The notes: generated from the sequence alone by a model not told the origin. Numbered from the stretch's first letter, positions 47,549 to 59,625 are shown. The stretch is 64,000 nucleotides of DNA from Charina bottae (GCA_023362775.1 JALMGJ010000015.1:11295501-11359500); one strand, 5' to 3'. Numbers and translations: made by a program.

Positions 47549-47963
47549 TGTCAGAGTACACAATGCTGGGGCTGCCAATGTTCCTTCTAGACCTCAGAGT
47601 AATATGTTCTATTGAGTAAGCAGACACTCACAAGAGATTAGATAAAATAGTCTATTTACTCTATATACATACGCAGTCAATAAACAGTCCAATAACGTCC
47701 AACAGATACACATGATAATGAAGATAGTAATGAGAAGAATGAACACCAGAGCTCCTCTGCTTATATACATCCATTAACCAATAACATCAAAGGTCAAATT
47801 CATTATCTGCCACACCCAGCATAAACTACAGCAGCTGTAGTATGAGTCATTACCTCATTATACTTCATCAATGGCAGCTGATAGAATGACTTGCAGAAAT
47901 TATTACCTCTCACCTGTCTAATTAGTCTAGCTGTGAATTCTGGGTATGATTCAAACCCCAACA
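47549..47963 (-). mobile_element. Solo LTR nested in a SINE
   Basis: The 415-bp element has TGT...ACA termini and exact 5-bp duplications AGTAG. Read on the minus strand it begins TGTTGGGG and contains a TATA-like GTATATAAGCAGAGG about half way (near 47755-47769), which fixes its likely orientation. There is no internal region or second LTR, as expected after LTR-LTR recombination. ERV and Gypsy/Ty3 elements both make 5-bp duplications, so the family is not settled. Confidence 0.85.
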
Positions 47964-47968
47964 AGTAG
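47964..47968. repeat. LTR target-site duplication, right
   Basis: AGTAG, identical to 47544-47548. Confidence 0.85.
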
Positions 47969-48170
47969 TTAAAGCACAGGCTAGAAACCGGGAGACCGTG
48001 AGTTCTAGTCCCGCCTTAGGCACGAAGCCAGCTGGGTGACCATGGGCCAGTCCCTCCCCCTCAGCCCTAGGAAGGAAGCAATGGCAAGTCACTTCTGAAA
48101 TCTTGCCAAGAAAACTGCAGGGACTTGTCCAGGTAGTCATCAGGAGTCAAGGCTGACTTGAAGGCACAAA

Positions 48171-48512
48171 AAAAACCCCCCAAAAATAATACAACTGAAA
48201 TTTTAAGTTTAATATTTCACTGAATGTAGTGGAGATTTATAAAATTTGGATGAAACTACTAATGACTTAATATAAATACCTATCATAAAATATAAATACA
48301 TTAATATGTGTGTTTGTGTGTAAACTATATTTAATATTAATAGTGTAACTCTAGGGACTATGAATGTGTAGTATAAAGTATAATAGTATGTAAAATAATG
48401 TTTATAATTTAAAAAGTCTAAAAAGCTAAAAACACTGATTGTAATAGCTGCATTTCTGCATTATTAAGGGTGACTATAGCAATTGAAAATAATAATATAT
48501 AAATAATCAAAA
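48171..48512. other. Unannotated AT-rich stretch
   Basis: No supported feature. Confidence 0.4.
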
Positions 48513-48513
48513 G

Positions 48514-48560
<47 letters not shown>
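48513..48560. repeat. (GATA)n microsatellite
   Basis: About 12 GATA units. GATA repeats are abundant in snake genomes. Confidence 0.95.
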
Positions 48561-48654
48561 GCACACAGATACATAAACATATACATATATTAAATATTAA
48601 ATATTTTATTATCATTAGTATTTTATTGCTTGAGTGAATTTGTGAGCCAACTGC

Positions 48655-48775
48655 AATGAAATTTCATTCTATTGTGCACTTGTATAGTGTATAGTGGGAT
48701 GACAATAAAGTTATTATTCTATTCTATTCTATTCTATTCTATTCTATTCTATTCTATTCTATTCTATTCTATTCT
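48655..48775 (+). mobile_element. CR1/L3-type LINE 3' end seeding (ATTCT)n
   Basis: ATTCTATTGTGCACTTGTAT and GGGATGACAATAAAGTTATT form a short LINE 3' terminus that passes without a break into about 12 ATTCT units (48716-48775). The arrangement matches the snake CR1 elements reported to seed AATAG (complement of CTATT) microsatellites. No coding part is present. Confidence 0.8.
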
Positions 48776-48780
48776 AATGA

Positions 48781-50569
48781 ACTTACAAGCCACTCCAATA
48801 GTGAATATTTCTGAGTGGTGTAGACATAGTTAATTTGGTATGGAAGAAGGGAAATAAATGTTTGAAAATTGTATCTGCTTTCCAGAAAAGCATTGCTGAT
48901 GGTAAGTCTGTCAAACACTGGTTTTCATTTTATTTTGTTTACAAATAATTTTAGCTCTGGAAGATATAGTGTAGGGATCGAAATATTCTAAAGGTAGGAA
49001 TTAGGAAAGACAGAACCATGGAGATCAGTAGCAGCAAAATCTCCTAGTAAAATTAATAGTAGTAGTGGTAATGATTTAGTAGTAATGACTAAATGATAAT
49101 ATAGATCATTTATGTTTTGGATTGTTACGATCTTCAGCCATATAAATAATGTTTTATGTCTCTTCTTTGTATAGCCTACATTACCGATTAATATCTATCT
49201 CAAAGCACAATTGTTTTGCATAGGATACCCCCCATAAAGAATATTACTCCAATAGTTTCCAATAACAATAATATCATATTGAAATGAAATATGATTTTGA
49301 AAAGTATCATATTATTTCAAAAGTTCATTGGGTTTTAGCATTATGGCCAGGCTGAGGTTGGTATTTAAATTAATTGTGACAGCCATATCAATTATTTGTG
49401 TGACTTTTAAAGCTAATTAGAGTATTAGAGGTTTTAATTGGGTGTCTGTCTTAGCGCAATATCTAATTTATGCATTAAATTAATGAAATTAAGATGGAAT
49501 CATTATAAATTTCCACTTTTATAGTTCCATAAACTCTACAGTTCCATGTTGTATTTGAATAAATTGAAATTCCATCCATGTCTCCTTTCCTTGGAATTCA
49601 AAATATTCTTTTTTCTTTTCCACTTACAAACTAGATTATTATTGTCAGAGCCTTCCAACCAACCTGTGTATGCTGTTAAGCAAAATAAGTGTGGGATTAA
49701 AGCCATTTGAACACAAAGAAAGCAAGCAAAGCAAAGCAATTGTCAAATGTCCAACTGGTGCCATTCATTTTTCATCCATTCAAAACTACATCCATTGGCT
49801 GCATATCAGTTAGATATTAAGCTACACAAACTATTTCAAGGGGCACATTGTGAAGTCCGTTGGCTACAACGAAGCACATCTTCTCAAGGCATCAGGACAG
49901 CTACAGTTCTTGAAAAGCTTTTGTAGCTTGGTGCCTTGAAGTCTTTCCCAAGGTGTCTATGTATTCATGCATATGTGTAGAAAACAATTCAGCTAGGACT
50001 TTTTCAAAGTGGCTGTACACACTACGGGGATGACCTCAGAGAACATTTGTTCAGCAAATGTTATGATGGCTGCCCATTATAGCCTGGGGTTGAATCTTTT
50101 ACTGAAGATGTTTGAAATGAACATTGTAGCCCTTTAATCTCAAATCTTGAATTTTAATTGGATTTTGGCTGATTTACACCCCTCTAATGCAAATGAACGT
50201 TTATTGCCTATTTCTAGTCCTATTTAGTTGGATCATACTGACTTTTGAACCTTTAGAAATAAAATGGTAATATTCAGCATGGCTGCCTGAGACCAATTTG
50301 ACTTTAACCCATTTATAAAGAGTTGTGGCTGAACCATAGTTGGTCAATCAAAGGCACAGAAGGAGGACATGGAAGTCATTAATGAGTCCTGTTAAAATAA
50401 TCTTCAAAAATACTCTCAAACTTTGGTTCTTATCATAGCAGAATCTGATTTCTTTATTATTATTTTGTTGTGCACACTATAATATGCACATTTAATGCTC
50501 ATTTTAGTTGTCATTTTGCAGTGTGAATGACAAGCAGCAGTAGTCTTACCCAAATGTGTTGCAGGAAAT
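48781..50569. other. Unannotated AT-rich stretch
   Basis: 49330-49510 is rich in TTAATTA, CAATTA and TAATTAG words and might be conserved noncoding sequence. No exon recognised. Confidence 0.35.
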
Positions 50570-50700
50570 CTTAATTATTTATTTTTCAAATTTTGTCAGC
50601 GTCCATCTCCCTCAAAAGAGGGACTCTGGGTGGTTTACAATAAAACTAAAACTAAATACAGATTAAAATACAATAAAAACAGTCTCTCTTAAATATAAAT
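50570..50700 (-). mobile_element. L2/CR1-like LINE 3' tail, reverse strand
   Basis: The minus strand reads TTGTAAACCACCCAGAGTCC, a TCTTTTGAGGGAGATGGAC segment and AAAATAAATAATT, with T-rich UTR upstream. Confidence 0.75.
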
Positions 50701-52094
50701 ATAAATATAAAATCCAGGATGGCAATATTGAAAGTTTAATATAAAGATCTGAAACCAGATCATCCTGAGCTGCAAAATCTCTTTGTGCATATATAAGTAT
50801 GTGCATATGTTCCCACTGCAGCAGAAGCAAGCATTTTGAAATAACATGCAATCTCACATGCATACACAATGAAAAAAAAAGAATTAATTTACATAGAAAT
50901 AGGGCTATCACATATTATGTGTGAAGATCACCACCCCTGCTGAAAGATTTGCATTTGACATTTAAGTTTTAACAGGCAATTAAATTTTAATTTGGACTAT
51001 GATAGAGAGCAAATATTTTATCCCATGCTTGCCATGAAAATAAGTATACATTGTTGTATCAAATGGCATTGTTACTTAAGGCGTTGTGTTATAATAACTT
51101 GGAAAAAAAATGCTAATACGGGCTTTGTTAAATTTATGAGAGTAATGCAATATGAGCATCTTCATCTCCGAACAGATTCTAAACTCCAAGTTCCAAGGAA
51201 GAATATGCTATATTTGACTCAGTAATTGTCAAAAAATCATAATCTGATTTGGAATATGGAATTTGCAATAACAGGATAGATGGGCAACATAGAAAAGAAT
51301 TTGAAGTCTATGGGTATTTGTTCTTGATCAATTAGCTTGGAAATAACTCGGTTGTTTTTCAAATTGGTGACAGGGAGATAGTCATAGCCAACTATTTGGC
51401 CCAAAGAGAAAAGGTTGCTTTGGGATCTATTACACTGATTGTGCAAACAAGAGCTATAACCAAAGGCTGTTGTAATGAGTATTCCTTGTAGAATCCCATG
51501 CTCTTTGCAGGGATCTTTCCCCAAGGTTTCCATTCAACCAAAAGGACCTCAATGATCAGTAGCCACTAATCATGTTCGCTGAGAGGCCCTGCTTCAAAAT
51601 AACAACAGCAGCAACCATATTCTTCTCCCCAACTCCATTGTTTATGGCTCTAATGGATTATTTTCTTCCCTAAAAAACATAGTGATTTAAAGACAAGCCA
51701 AAAAAGCAGGGGGAGATAAGAGTCAACTTTTTCCCCATACCACTTGATGTGGGATTAGACAGCTATATCATTATAAAACTAAAAAAAGAAAGAAAGGAAA
51801 TAGGAAGTAGGGGAAGATGATGGATATGTTCTGTACTTTCTTCTTTGTCCCTGAGCTGCTCATGGATCTTTGAGATTTCCTCTCCTCTTCATTTAATTTC
51901 TTCTTCAAAAATAGAACTTCAAGAGTTAACTGCATGGGTGACAAAGTTCAACTGCCCCAACTCTAGGACAAAACATAGCAGAGGCAACTATCTCAGGAAC
52001 TGAAATTTCAGGCTGCAAAAACATCTCTTCCTCCTTCTCCACTGTACAGCAGTATTAATAAATTACTACATCCTCAAAGTTGATGAGGTGTTTT
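50701..52094. other. Unannotated stretch
   Basis: No supported feature. Confidence 0.4.
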
Positions 52095-52255
52095 TTTTTT
52101 TTTGTGACTTTGAGTTTCAGAAATTTTGCCCTTGCCTTCTTCCTAGGGCTGAGCGGTACTGATACGGCCCAAGGTCACCCAGATGGTTTTGTGCATAAGG
52201 CAGACTAGAAGTCACAGCCCTTCAGCTTCCAGCCACTACACCAAACTGGTTCTTG
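52095..52255 (-). mobile_element. Sauria-SINE-like copy, reverse strand, diverged
   Basis: The minus strand gives CCAGTTTGGTGTAGTGGCTG, AAACCATCTGGGTGACCTTG and CTCAGCCCTAGGAAGAAGGC in the usual SINE order. The 3' part ends at a run of T (A on the minus strand). Confidence 0.75.
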
Positions 52256-52325
52256 ATAAGCATAATAATAATTTATCTACATTAAATGTAATGAAATTTA
52301 ATTTGCATTAATGTATTGTTTATTC

Positions 52326-52465
52326 ACGATATATATCTATATCTATATCTATATCTATATCTATATCTATATCTATATCTATATCTATATCTATATCTAT
52401 ATCTATATCTATATCTATGTATATGTATGTATATATGTATGTGTATGTGTGTGTGTGTATATATA
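52326..52465. repeat. (TATATC)n and TATG/TG microsatellite
   Basis: About 15 TATATC hexamers pass into TATG and TG units. Tyr-Ile and Asp-Ile repeat frames here are simple translations. Confidence 0.95.
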
Positions 52466-54400
52466 TGCAGTATATCTGCTCAGTTGTGCTCCCCTTTGTG
52501 GTTACTTTTATTGAAAAGCAAGCTTGTATGTATGTGTGTATAGATAGAAACAAGTAAATTAAATATGAAAAAATATGAAAAATAAAATAATTGACCTTTA
52601 AAGGTTAAAGAGATAAAGAGATTTGCAAATGTTTTTAAAGACGGAAATGTCAAGGCTAAGTGCGATACCTGGAAGTGAAACAGCACAAATTTTCGTTGGC
52701 ATACCTGAAATTCTGTAGGAGAATGCTTCAACAACAGTCTTAATGTTTATACCGATTTGTAATCTGCAATCTGTTTTTGTACCCCTTTTGTTGGCTTCAC
52801 TCCACCCACTTCTCTGTCCAGGCTCCATTCACTGGAATGCAACCCCCAAACATGGTCCTCAAAATCCAAATGTAGCCATCAGCTGGACCAAAATGGTGCA
52901 CCTGATGTATATATTTTATTTGATGCCAAATGTATAGCAACCTTCCTGAGCTGTGCCCAGATTTTTTCCCCTCCCTCTCTTAAAATCACATAGCCTGGAT
53001 AAGGGCCACAGAAGTAGATATCCTGCTGTACAATGCTGATGTCACGGCTGATAGGAATAGCTAGTGATTCAAGAAACAATGAAATCAGACCCTTTTAATC
53101 TGTCTCAGCTGTAGACACTTATTGCTCTGCCGTAGTTGTACATTAATTGCACAACACATGCATGCACATTCCCATGCTTAATGAGGGCATCATCCCATAG
53201 ACAGGTCTAAGTATTATTCTACATGCATTGAAATGATAGAAAAGAGTTAACCTTTCTTATCGTTCCATTGTAACAGGCAGCTGGAATTTCCATCCTAAGC
53301 ATGGAGGTTGCCTTCTTTCATCCCTTTTCTTTTTTAAAAAATCCTTACGTGAAATGCTATTAGCCACATTTCAAGGCATTAGGTGGGAGATCAACCCCTC
53401 ACCCTCCATTTTGCTAAAGGACAACTGTTAAAGGCAATTGTAACTGCATGACAAGGGTATTTTTATGACATCAAAAGCGAGAAAAGGGATTAAAGTGAGT
53501 TTATTCAAAAGTGTGATTGTCAGTTTTCTCTTATCATGGGGCAGCTTTAAATATAAACAGAGCTCTAGCCCCTTTTTGGAATAAGTTAATGTGCTACCAT
53601 ATTCTTAGAAAACTACTGAAGCCTATCTTTTATATACAGCCATCCCAGGAAGATTCGATGCTTTTATATGGTCAGCTGTAAGGTGTCAATTCTCTTTTCA
53701 CCAATCCTCCCTTTGATCAGCTTGCAGGTCTTGACAGCTTAAAGATTCCTTTTAACAGTGCCTGTGTGTGGTACTATATAGGCATTTCCATATGATAGAT
53801 TTCTCTCCAGACTTCTTGGTTTCACAGTCAAATAGAGATTTTGGTTCTCTAAAGTCTCTCTCTCATATTCCAGAGAGACTAATCATCCTATTTGATATTG
53901 CAAGCATTCTCTCCAAGTACGAGATAGCACAGTCTTCAGCTCAGAGGTAATGTACCAAAAGATTTCATACATGTCTGTTTTTAGCATTAGAGTATAATGA
54001 GTGGAAGCAGGTATTCTGCAAGCATGGATTAAAACTTCCTTAGTACAGAAGCATCTGGGATGTCATGTTCTACTGTTATCCCAGCCATATCTTGCCACGT
54101 TCTGGGGGTCAGAACACCGCCATATGTTTCAACCAAGATACACCACTAGCAATTTCCTTTTTTTTTCCTTTGGTTTTGTTCTTAGTAATTATAATATATT
54201 TAAACCCAGATCAAATGTTGGATTTCTGTGAAGGATGGAATTACCCAAGTTATACTGGAGACCCTCATTTTGACAGTTATGTGCAATTATTTCCCATTTT
54301 GCTTCTCTATGGCAGGATTGCTGATTGCATTATTCTTCTTGAAATGAGAAGAGATTTGAGTAGAGTGTTTTGTTTTGTGTTTATTTAGTTATGAAATGCC

Positions 54401-54402
<2 letters not shown>
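52466..54402. other. Unannotated stretch
   Basis: No supported feature. Confidence 0.4.

Positions 54403-54431
<29 letters not shown>
54403..54431. repeat. (GT)n microsatellite
   Basis: Uninterrupted GT run. Confidence 0.95.
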
Positions 54432-55329
54432 CTTGACTTTTCTTGTACAATACTCTCTCTGTGGCCTGCAGCCCCTACTTTCATTAAATCCCAAGGAACT
54501 ATTCTATTACCATGAAGGAACTCATCCCATGGGGCTTTCTTAGTAGCCATCACAGTGTTGCAATTAAAGGGAGATTTGCACTTGAAAAATTGTTGGGAAA
54601 ATGTCAGGGATTTCCCCTGAAGAAATCCATTCAATTTTTAGTCCAACAAAGCTCTCAGTGAGTGGAGTATTGTCAAGACCATTTGTGTCTAGCATTAAGC
54701 AAGTAGTGGTAAAGAAAGTGCCTTCTGAACTTTTCTAATGGCATTCTCCGCCTTATTATAACACCACAATTTTCAGGATATGTTGCTAGCACTGAAATAC
54801 CCATTTCCAAGATTGAATGTATCATCTCAGATTAAGCCTTGAAATCTACAACATTTCCTTTCTTTTTTCCCTATTTTTCTTTTATGTGTGACATTTTTTT
54901 CAGGTCTGCCCCCCTCCCCCAGCAGCCTTGGCAATTAAATTGTGCCTTTAATGCACATCACAACCATTCCCTCTTCCTTTGAAGCCGGCCTGGTTCCCTG
55001 TGGGAGGCTGCATGTTTAGAATGGCAAGGCCTCTGAACCACAGTACAGAAAGGTACAATTGCAAATGCCCAATACTCTCAGTGGGTTTCGACAATGAAAG
55101 AAAGACATGAAGAGGTTACACAATAAAGATTTAGCCTTACCTAGGGAATGACAGAGAGAAGGTGTCAAGCTCACTTTGCTTAACAACTGTTAGGCTTCTA
55201 TTGCCAGCACACAGCACCTGTAGACAATGATATTTTAAGGGGAGAAAAAAGAAAATAACTTGATAGAACTTTCAGTTGCACTCTAAAGTGACAGTGCTTT
55301 AAGGGTGTCACAACTCTTGTTTATCGTTT
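54432..55329. other. Unannotated stretch
   Basis: No supported feature. Confidence 0.4.
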
Positions 55330-56310
55330 TGGGTTCCATATTTTGACTGTTGAGCACAGTCCCAAAGCAAGGGTACAGCTTATATTATATAAGAGGTCCA
55401 TAATGGTTTCTGCCTGTTCTACTAGATTTGGCAGGGTGGGCGTGCTCCAGGTCCCCTCAGTGAAGCAATGTCATCTGGTGGTGCCTTGGAAGTGTGTCTT
55501 CTCTGTCATAGCACCCGCCTTATGGAACAGCCTCCCCCACAGGTACAGAAGGCTCCTGTAGAGAATAAGGAAGATGACCTTGATAGAGATATGCAGAAAC
55601 CATTACCTAAGCAAAAGGGGTTGAGGCATTCTTTTTAAAGTCCAGAACTATGAGATACATTCAAAAATGGCTCAGGCAGGCACCTCCCTAATTCACTGAA
55701 CTGAAAGAAAAAGGAGGAGGTAGAGCACAATCAGGCTTGCAAGATTCTTATTTTAGCCAATCAAGTCACCTCATGTGGCACAGAGTGGTAGGCGGCAGTA
55801 CTGCAACCGAAACTCTCCCCACGACCTGAGTTCGATCCCAGCGGAAGCTGGTTCTCAGGTACCCGGCTCAGGTCGACTCAGTCTTCCATCCTTCCGAGGT
55901 TGGTAAAATGAGTACCCAGCTTGCTGGAGGAAAGGTAATTACATCTGGGGAAGACAATGGCAAACCACCCCGCTCTATAGTCTGCCAGGAAAATGTCGCG
56001 AAAGCGGCGCCTCCCCACGGGTCACAGGACTCGGTGCTTGCACAGGGGAACCTTTCCTTTTTCAATAAAAGTCATTTTAGCCTTTTGGTGAAGTTTATTT
56101 CCTGGTCAGGTCTACCTAGTGGGACTAACAGCCTCTATTCTGTTGGCCTTCAGGAAAAAGGTGAGGACCTGGATTTTCCCCCAGGCACTGGGACCACCTT
56201 GTTGATGGAGCTGGCATCGGATTGATTAGTGGATGAATGTGAGCTCTATCAGGACCTCAACGTTGTTTATTATTTTAAATGGCCTTTTTTAATGTACTGT
56301 GTTTTTATTC
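55330..56310 (+). mobile_element. L2/CR1-like LINE 3' end split by a SINE
   Basis: The frame 55343-55561 ends CVFSVIAPALWNSLPHRYR, the same C-terminal segment as at 41292-41525. After the SINE insertion (55759-56073), 56100-56225 reads VGLQEKGEDLDFPPGTG, equivalent to the FRKNLKTWL region and its downstream part, followed by T-rich UTR. About 180 bp between 55561 and 55758 is not recognised as part of the LINE and may be another small insertion. Confidence 0.6.
55759..56073 (+). mobile_element. tRNA-derived SINE of a third type
   Basis: It carries AGTGGTAGGCGGCAGTACTG as an A-box region, GACCTGAGTTCGATCCCAG as a B-box, then GACTCAGTCTTCCATCCTTC, GGTAAAATGAGTACCCAG, GACAATGGCAAACCACCCC and CTCGGTGCTTGCACAGGGGA before a T-rich end. 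A 9-bp ATTTTAGCC at 55750-55758 and 56074-56082 fits a target-site duplication. It differs from the Sauria-type and 8909-type SINEs. Confidence 0.8.
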
Positions 56311-56323
56311 TGTGTGCCCCCCA

Positions 56324-56324
<1 letters not shown>

Positions 56325-56362
<38 letters not shown>
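56325..56362. repeat. (GAT)n microsatellite
   Basis: About 12 GAT units after the decayed LINE end. Confidence 0.95.
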
Positions 56363-56364
<2 letters not shown>

Positions 56365-58449
56365 GTTAAGGAGACATCATTAACATTTTTTGAGTGGAAG
56401 TGGGAGGGGAGGCTTGAAGCATATCATGTTGATGGGACCAGATTTTGGAATTTGTTTTCTGGACTCTTGAAGGGGCTTTATAGGGTAAGGAGATCTATTT
56501 TTCTTTGTCTGTTTTTTATTAAGGCAACCAAATCTAGGTTGCAAAAATCAACATAGGGACCATAAAGGAATATAGAAAACATGACTACTTTGCTGCCATC
56601 TGAAGGTTAACTGGATTTTAGCAAACTTGATCTCTTAGCCTTATTATTGAAAACCTTCTAAGGCTATTTCAAGGCATATGTTACAGGTTCTCCGTTTCTG
56701 GCCTCTAAAAGACGGGAAAATGCAGTTGGGTGTTCTGAGGCCAGAGGTTGCCACTCCCAGCCAAGAGGAATAATTCCCATTTTGTTTTCCAGCAATGCCT
56801 CCTGTAAGAGAAAAATACAATAACATTTAATCAAGGTAGATTTCAGTGGCCTCTGAAATTTAATTAGCCTCTAAATTGCCATTCACTCCTTCTTGACTCT
56901 TGAAAATATCTATTTGGGTTGGTATGAAAAGGCAGGAGGCTGGCTAGAAAGAGGATATAGATATATATATTCAAATGTATTTATCAAAGCAGAGATTACT
57001 AAAAGTAATGCCAGATCAACTCTTTTCAGGGTACTTCCTTCCTTCTGGAAACTGGATTTACCCTAGGGAGTAAAAAGAAAAGATAAGGTTTCAGGGAAGT
57101 TGGATATAAAAGAAGAATGCATTTTCTAATTGTCTTGGATTAAGCCAAGTTACTTTTTGGCTTATGTGTGTGGGAAGGAATGCTTAGCTTTTTAAAAGAA
57201 ATCTAAAACAACCTGTTCTCAATTTGAAAATTTTAAAAAAAATCACATGTGTTTGCAAGAATTTAGTCAAGAATGGATGTGTATTAAAAATTGGAGCTAT
57301 AATATTTAATCCCAATTAATTTTGTTTTGAGAATTTTCTTGGTCAAACTTCCATTTCCAAAAGCTTTCCTTGGTGTAGTATATATAATTCTAGTCTGTAA
57401 GTGATAGCTTGTTCAGTCTTTTTTCCCCTCCTTATTTTATTTTGCTTTGACAAGAGAAAGAACAATAATCAAAAGCTCTTAATCTTGGCCTCCCCCTTCC
57501 ATTAGAGGGAATTTAGTCAAAGAACAGCATCATCTTCATGGCATAATATTTATACTGGCTGCCTAGTGCCTTCATTCTTTTCCAAAGTTTAACATTTATA
57601 TAAAGAAAAAGCTTTAACATTATCAAAGAAAACAGTCACACTACAATCAGAGCTGTCAGCTTTGATCACTTTAAAGTCCTAAATGACTAAGATGAATTAC
57701 TTAGTCGGTGCATAAATCATTGCTAATCATAGTTTGTGTACATTCTTAAGCATCACAATCAAGGATGACACCACTAAAGCCTGTCCCTAACTAATTGCTA
57801 GAAATGTGTCTGATGTTGTAAAAACCTGGACACATCTTTTGTAGAGCATGGTGAGTAACCCAAGATAGGTGCATGAATTCAAAGCACCTTCTATTTTTCT
57901 GAGGCTATAGGTCAAAGAAATGTAATAAATATAGAAAGCTTTTGTTAATATTGTAAAAGGTTATCTTCTACTGCACTGGGGGATCCTTCTTTATGTTTTG
58001 AGCTTAATAAACTGTATTTAGAAATGCATTTGTATGCCTGCACAAAGGCCAATGGTTCATGAAAACATTCAAAATTGAGAATTAAATTACATTGTGCCTG
58101 ATGCTATATAATGAAGCTGTGCTGCCATTATATATAGGGGAAAAAAACTATTTAATTTTCATCCAGTAATAAATCCGATTACTTAAAGAACATGAGGCCA
58201 AGAACAAAATCACAATAATTGTTTTTGGTATGTTATTTATGAAGTTATTCATGTTGAGCAGGATGCCTTGAAATTGTATCTGTGGGATTAAGGAAAGATG
58301 AGTAGAATGTCATCAGTTGGTTCCTTTGCTGAGTCTACTTTTCATTCTACTTCATTCAATTTTAATAATTAATTGTTTGCTTTAGTTGATAGTTTATCAT
58401 ATGGGGATTTCCCTTCATATCATCCCCAAGCAACTATGAATTTCCGTAA
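56363..58449. other. Unannotated AT-rich stretch
   Basis: 57640-57850 and 57860-58110 have few recognisable repeat words and could be conserved noncoding DNA. No exon recognised. Confidence 0.35.
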
Positions 58450-58510
58450 CAGAGGTTGGATTTGAACCTGTTTCTCTTCAGTCCTGAGTGAACATCTTAA
58501 CCACTACACA
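58450..58510 (-). mobile_element. tRNA-like SINE head remnant
   Basis: The minus strand reads TGTGTAGTGGTTAAGATG then GGTTCAAATCCAACC, matching A-box and B-box spacing. No SINE body is recognisable downstream. Confidence 0.5.
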
Positions 58511-58937
58511 ACATGTGTCAAATGTCCTGTTTTCATTTAACTCATTTATATTAAGAATGTTATAAAATCTATCTTAACATTTCTCAAAAGTCTGGTTTTT
58601 CTGCAAAGGAAGCTCTTCCCCCATCCCAACATTGATCTTATTTTCAGATACTCTCAAACTTCTCCCCCTAGATCTTTTGAGTTGATTTCGGAAGGAGCTC
58701 CCTCCTAATGTCTTTTCTTGAAGACTGATTGAAGTGTGGAATGCTAGAGGGGCCACTTCTCCTTCATCCTTTCATACATTTGCTTTCATTTACCCTCTGG
58801 GACACAACATTGCTTTCCTTGACCAATGTCTAACAGTATTCATAACAGAAATCAACCATGGCTCCAAATTTGCAGGCACTCACTGTTAGAACATCCAAGA
58901 ATGCTGAACAGAAACACACACACATACATACACACAC

Positions 58938-58978
<41 letters not shown>

Positions 58979-58979
58979 G
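58938..58979. repeat. (ATT)n microsatellite
   Basis: About 14 ATT units after a short CA/CATA run. Confidence 0.95.
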
Positions 58980-58984
58980 ATTTT

Positions 58985-59421
58985 CACAAAGATAAAAGAT
59001 AATCATGAAATAATGTAAAGTAAGATTAAAGAAAAAGAAAAAATAATGTGAGAAAGTAAGAAAAGTGTGAAAAGAGATACAACCAGAAAAAAAGAAAAGA
59101 TATATAAAGAAGTTACTTCAATCTTCTTTACAGAAATTACAAACTTATCCTCTCTCCTCATTCATGAATTCTATTATAAATCATAATTCTCTTCTTCCCA
59201 TATTCAACCCTTTTTAAGCAGCAAATCCATAAATCATCAGTCCATAAGAGGTTTCCAGTCTTTAATAAAAGTACTTGTTGTCTTATCCCTGATCAATCAG
59301 GTCAGTTTTGCCATTTCTGCATATTCCATCACCTTTACAATCCATTCCTCCGTTGTGGGTATTTCAGTATTTTTCCACCTTTGTGCATACAAAAGTCTAA
59401 TCATACCTTTTCCATTGAAAA

Positions 59422-59424
<3 letters not shown>
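58985..59424 (-). pseudogene. L1-like LINE ORF2 C-terminus and 3' UTR, reverse strand
   Basis: Minus-strand translation gives RLLYAQRWKNTEIPTTEEW, then VKVMEYAEMAKLT, stop, and TFIKDWKPLMD, an L1-type reverse transcriptase C-terminus. The 3' UTR then has GGATTTGCTGC, ATATGGGAAGAAGAGAATTA and AAGTAACTTCTTTATATATC with a CTTTTC-rich end, homologous to 36840-37140. Several stops break the frame. Confidence 0.7.

Positions 59425-59465
<41 letters not shown>
59425..59465. repeat. (ATT)n microsatellite inside L1-like sequence
   Basis: About 13 ATT units separating two non-adjacent parts of the L1-like protein. Confidence 0.95.
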
Positions 59466-59469
<4 letters not shown>

Positions 59470-59625
59470 TCCCTTAACCATTCACAAAGATAATTCAAAC
59501 ATTTGAAATAACATACAATTCATATTAGTTATAGTAATACACAGATATTTTACTTTTTTCTCCATCTGAAAACCAGTTTCTCCAATCAGTTCTTTTTCAT
59601 CTTCCATCTTCATATTTTTTGTTAA
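59466..59625 (-). pseudogene. L1-like LINE ORF2 internal fragment, reverse strand
   Basis: Minus-strand translation reads MKMEDEKELIGETGFQMEKK and KYLCITITNMNCMLF, resembling the KYLGV-type segment downstream of the reverse transcriptase core in L1 ORF2. It lies on the 5' side of the C-terminal piece at 58985-59424 in the same orientation. A couple of hundred residues expected between them are missing, which implies an internal deletion now filled by (ATT)n. Confidence 0.5.

Larger units (their letters stand above)
47526..48170 (+). mobile_element. Sauria-SINE-like element split by a solo LTR
   Basis: The head GGAGAGCCAGTTTGGTGTAG stops at 47548 and resumes at 47969 with TTAAAGCACAGGCTAGAAAC. 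Removing 47549-47968 gives an ordinary SINE head. The body has GCCAGCTGGGTGACCATGGG, GGAAGCAATGGCAAGTCAC, TTGCCAAGAAAACTGCAGGG and the 3' end GACTTGAAGGCACAAAAAA. Confidence 0.9.

Noticed and set aside
52311..52553. Tyr-Ile, Leu-Tyr and Asp-Ile repeat proteins
   Set aside because: Translations of the (TATATC)n array.
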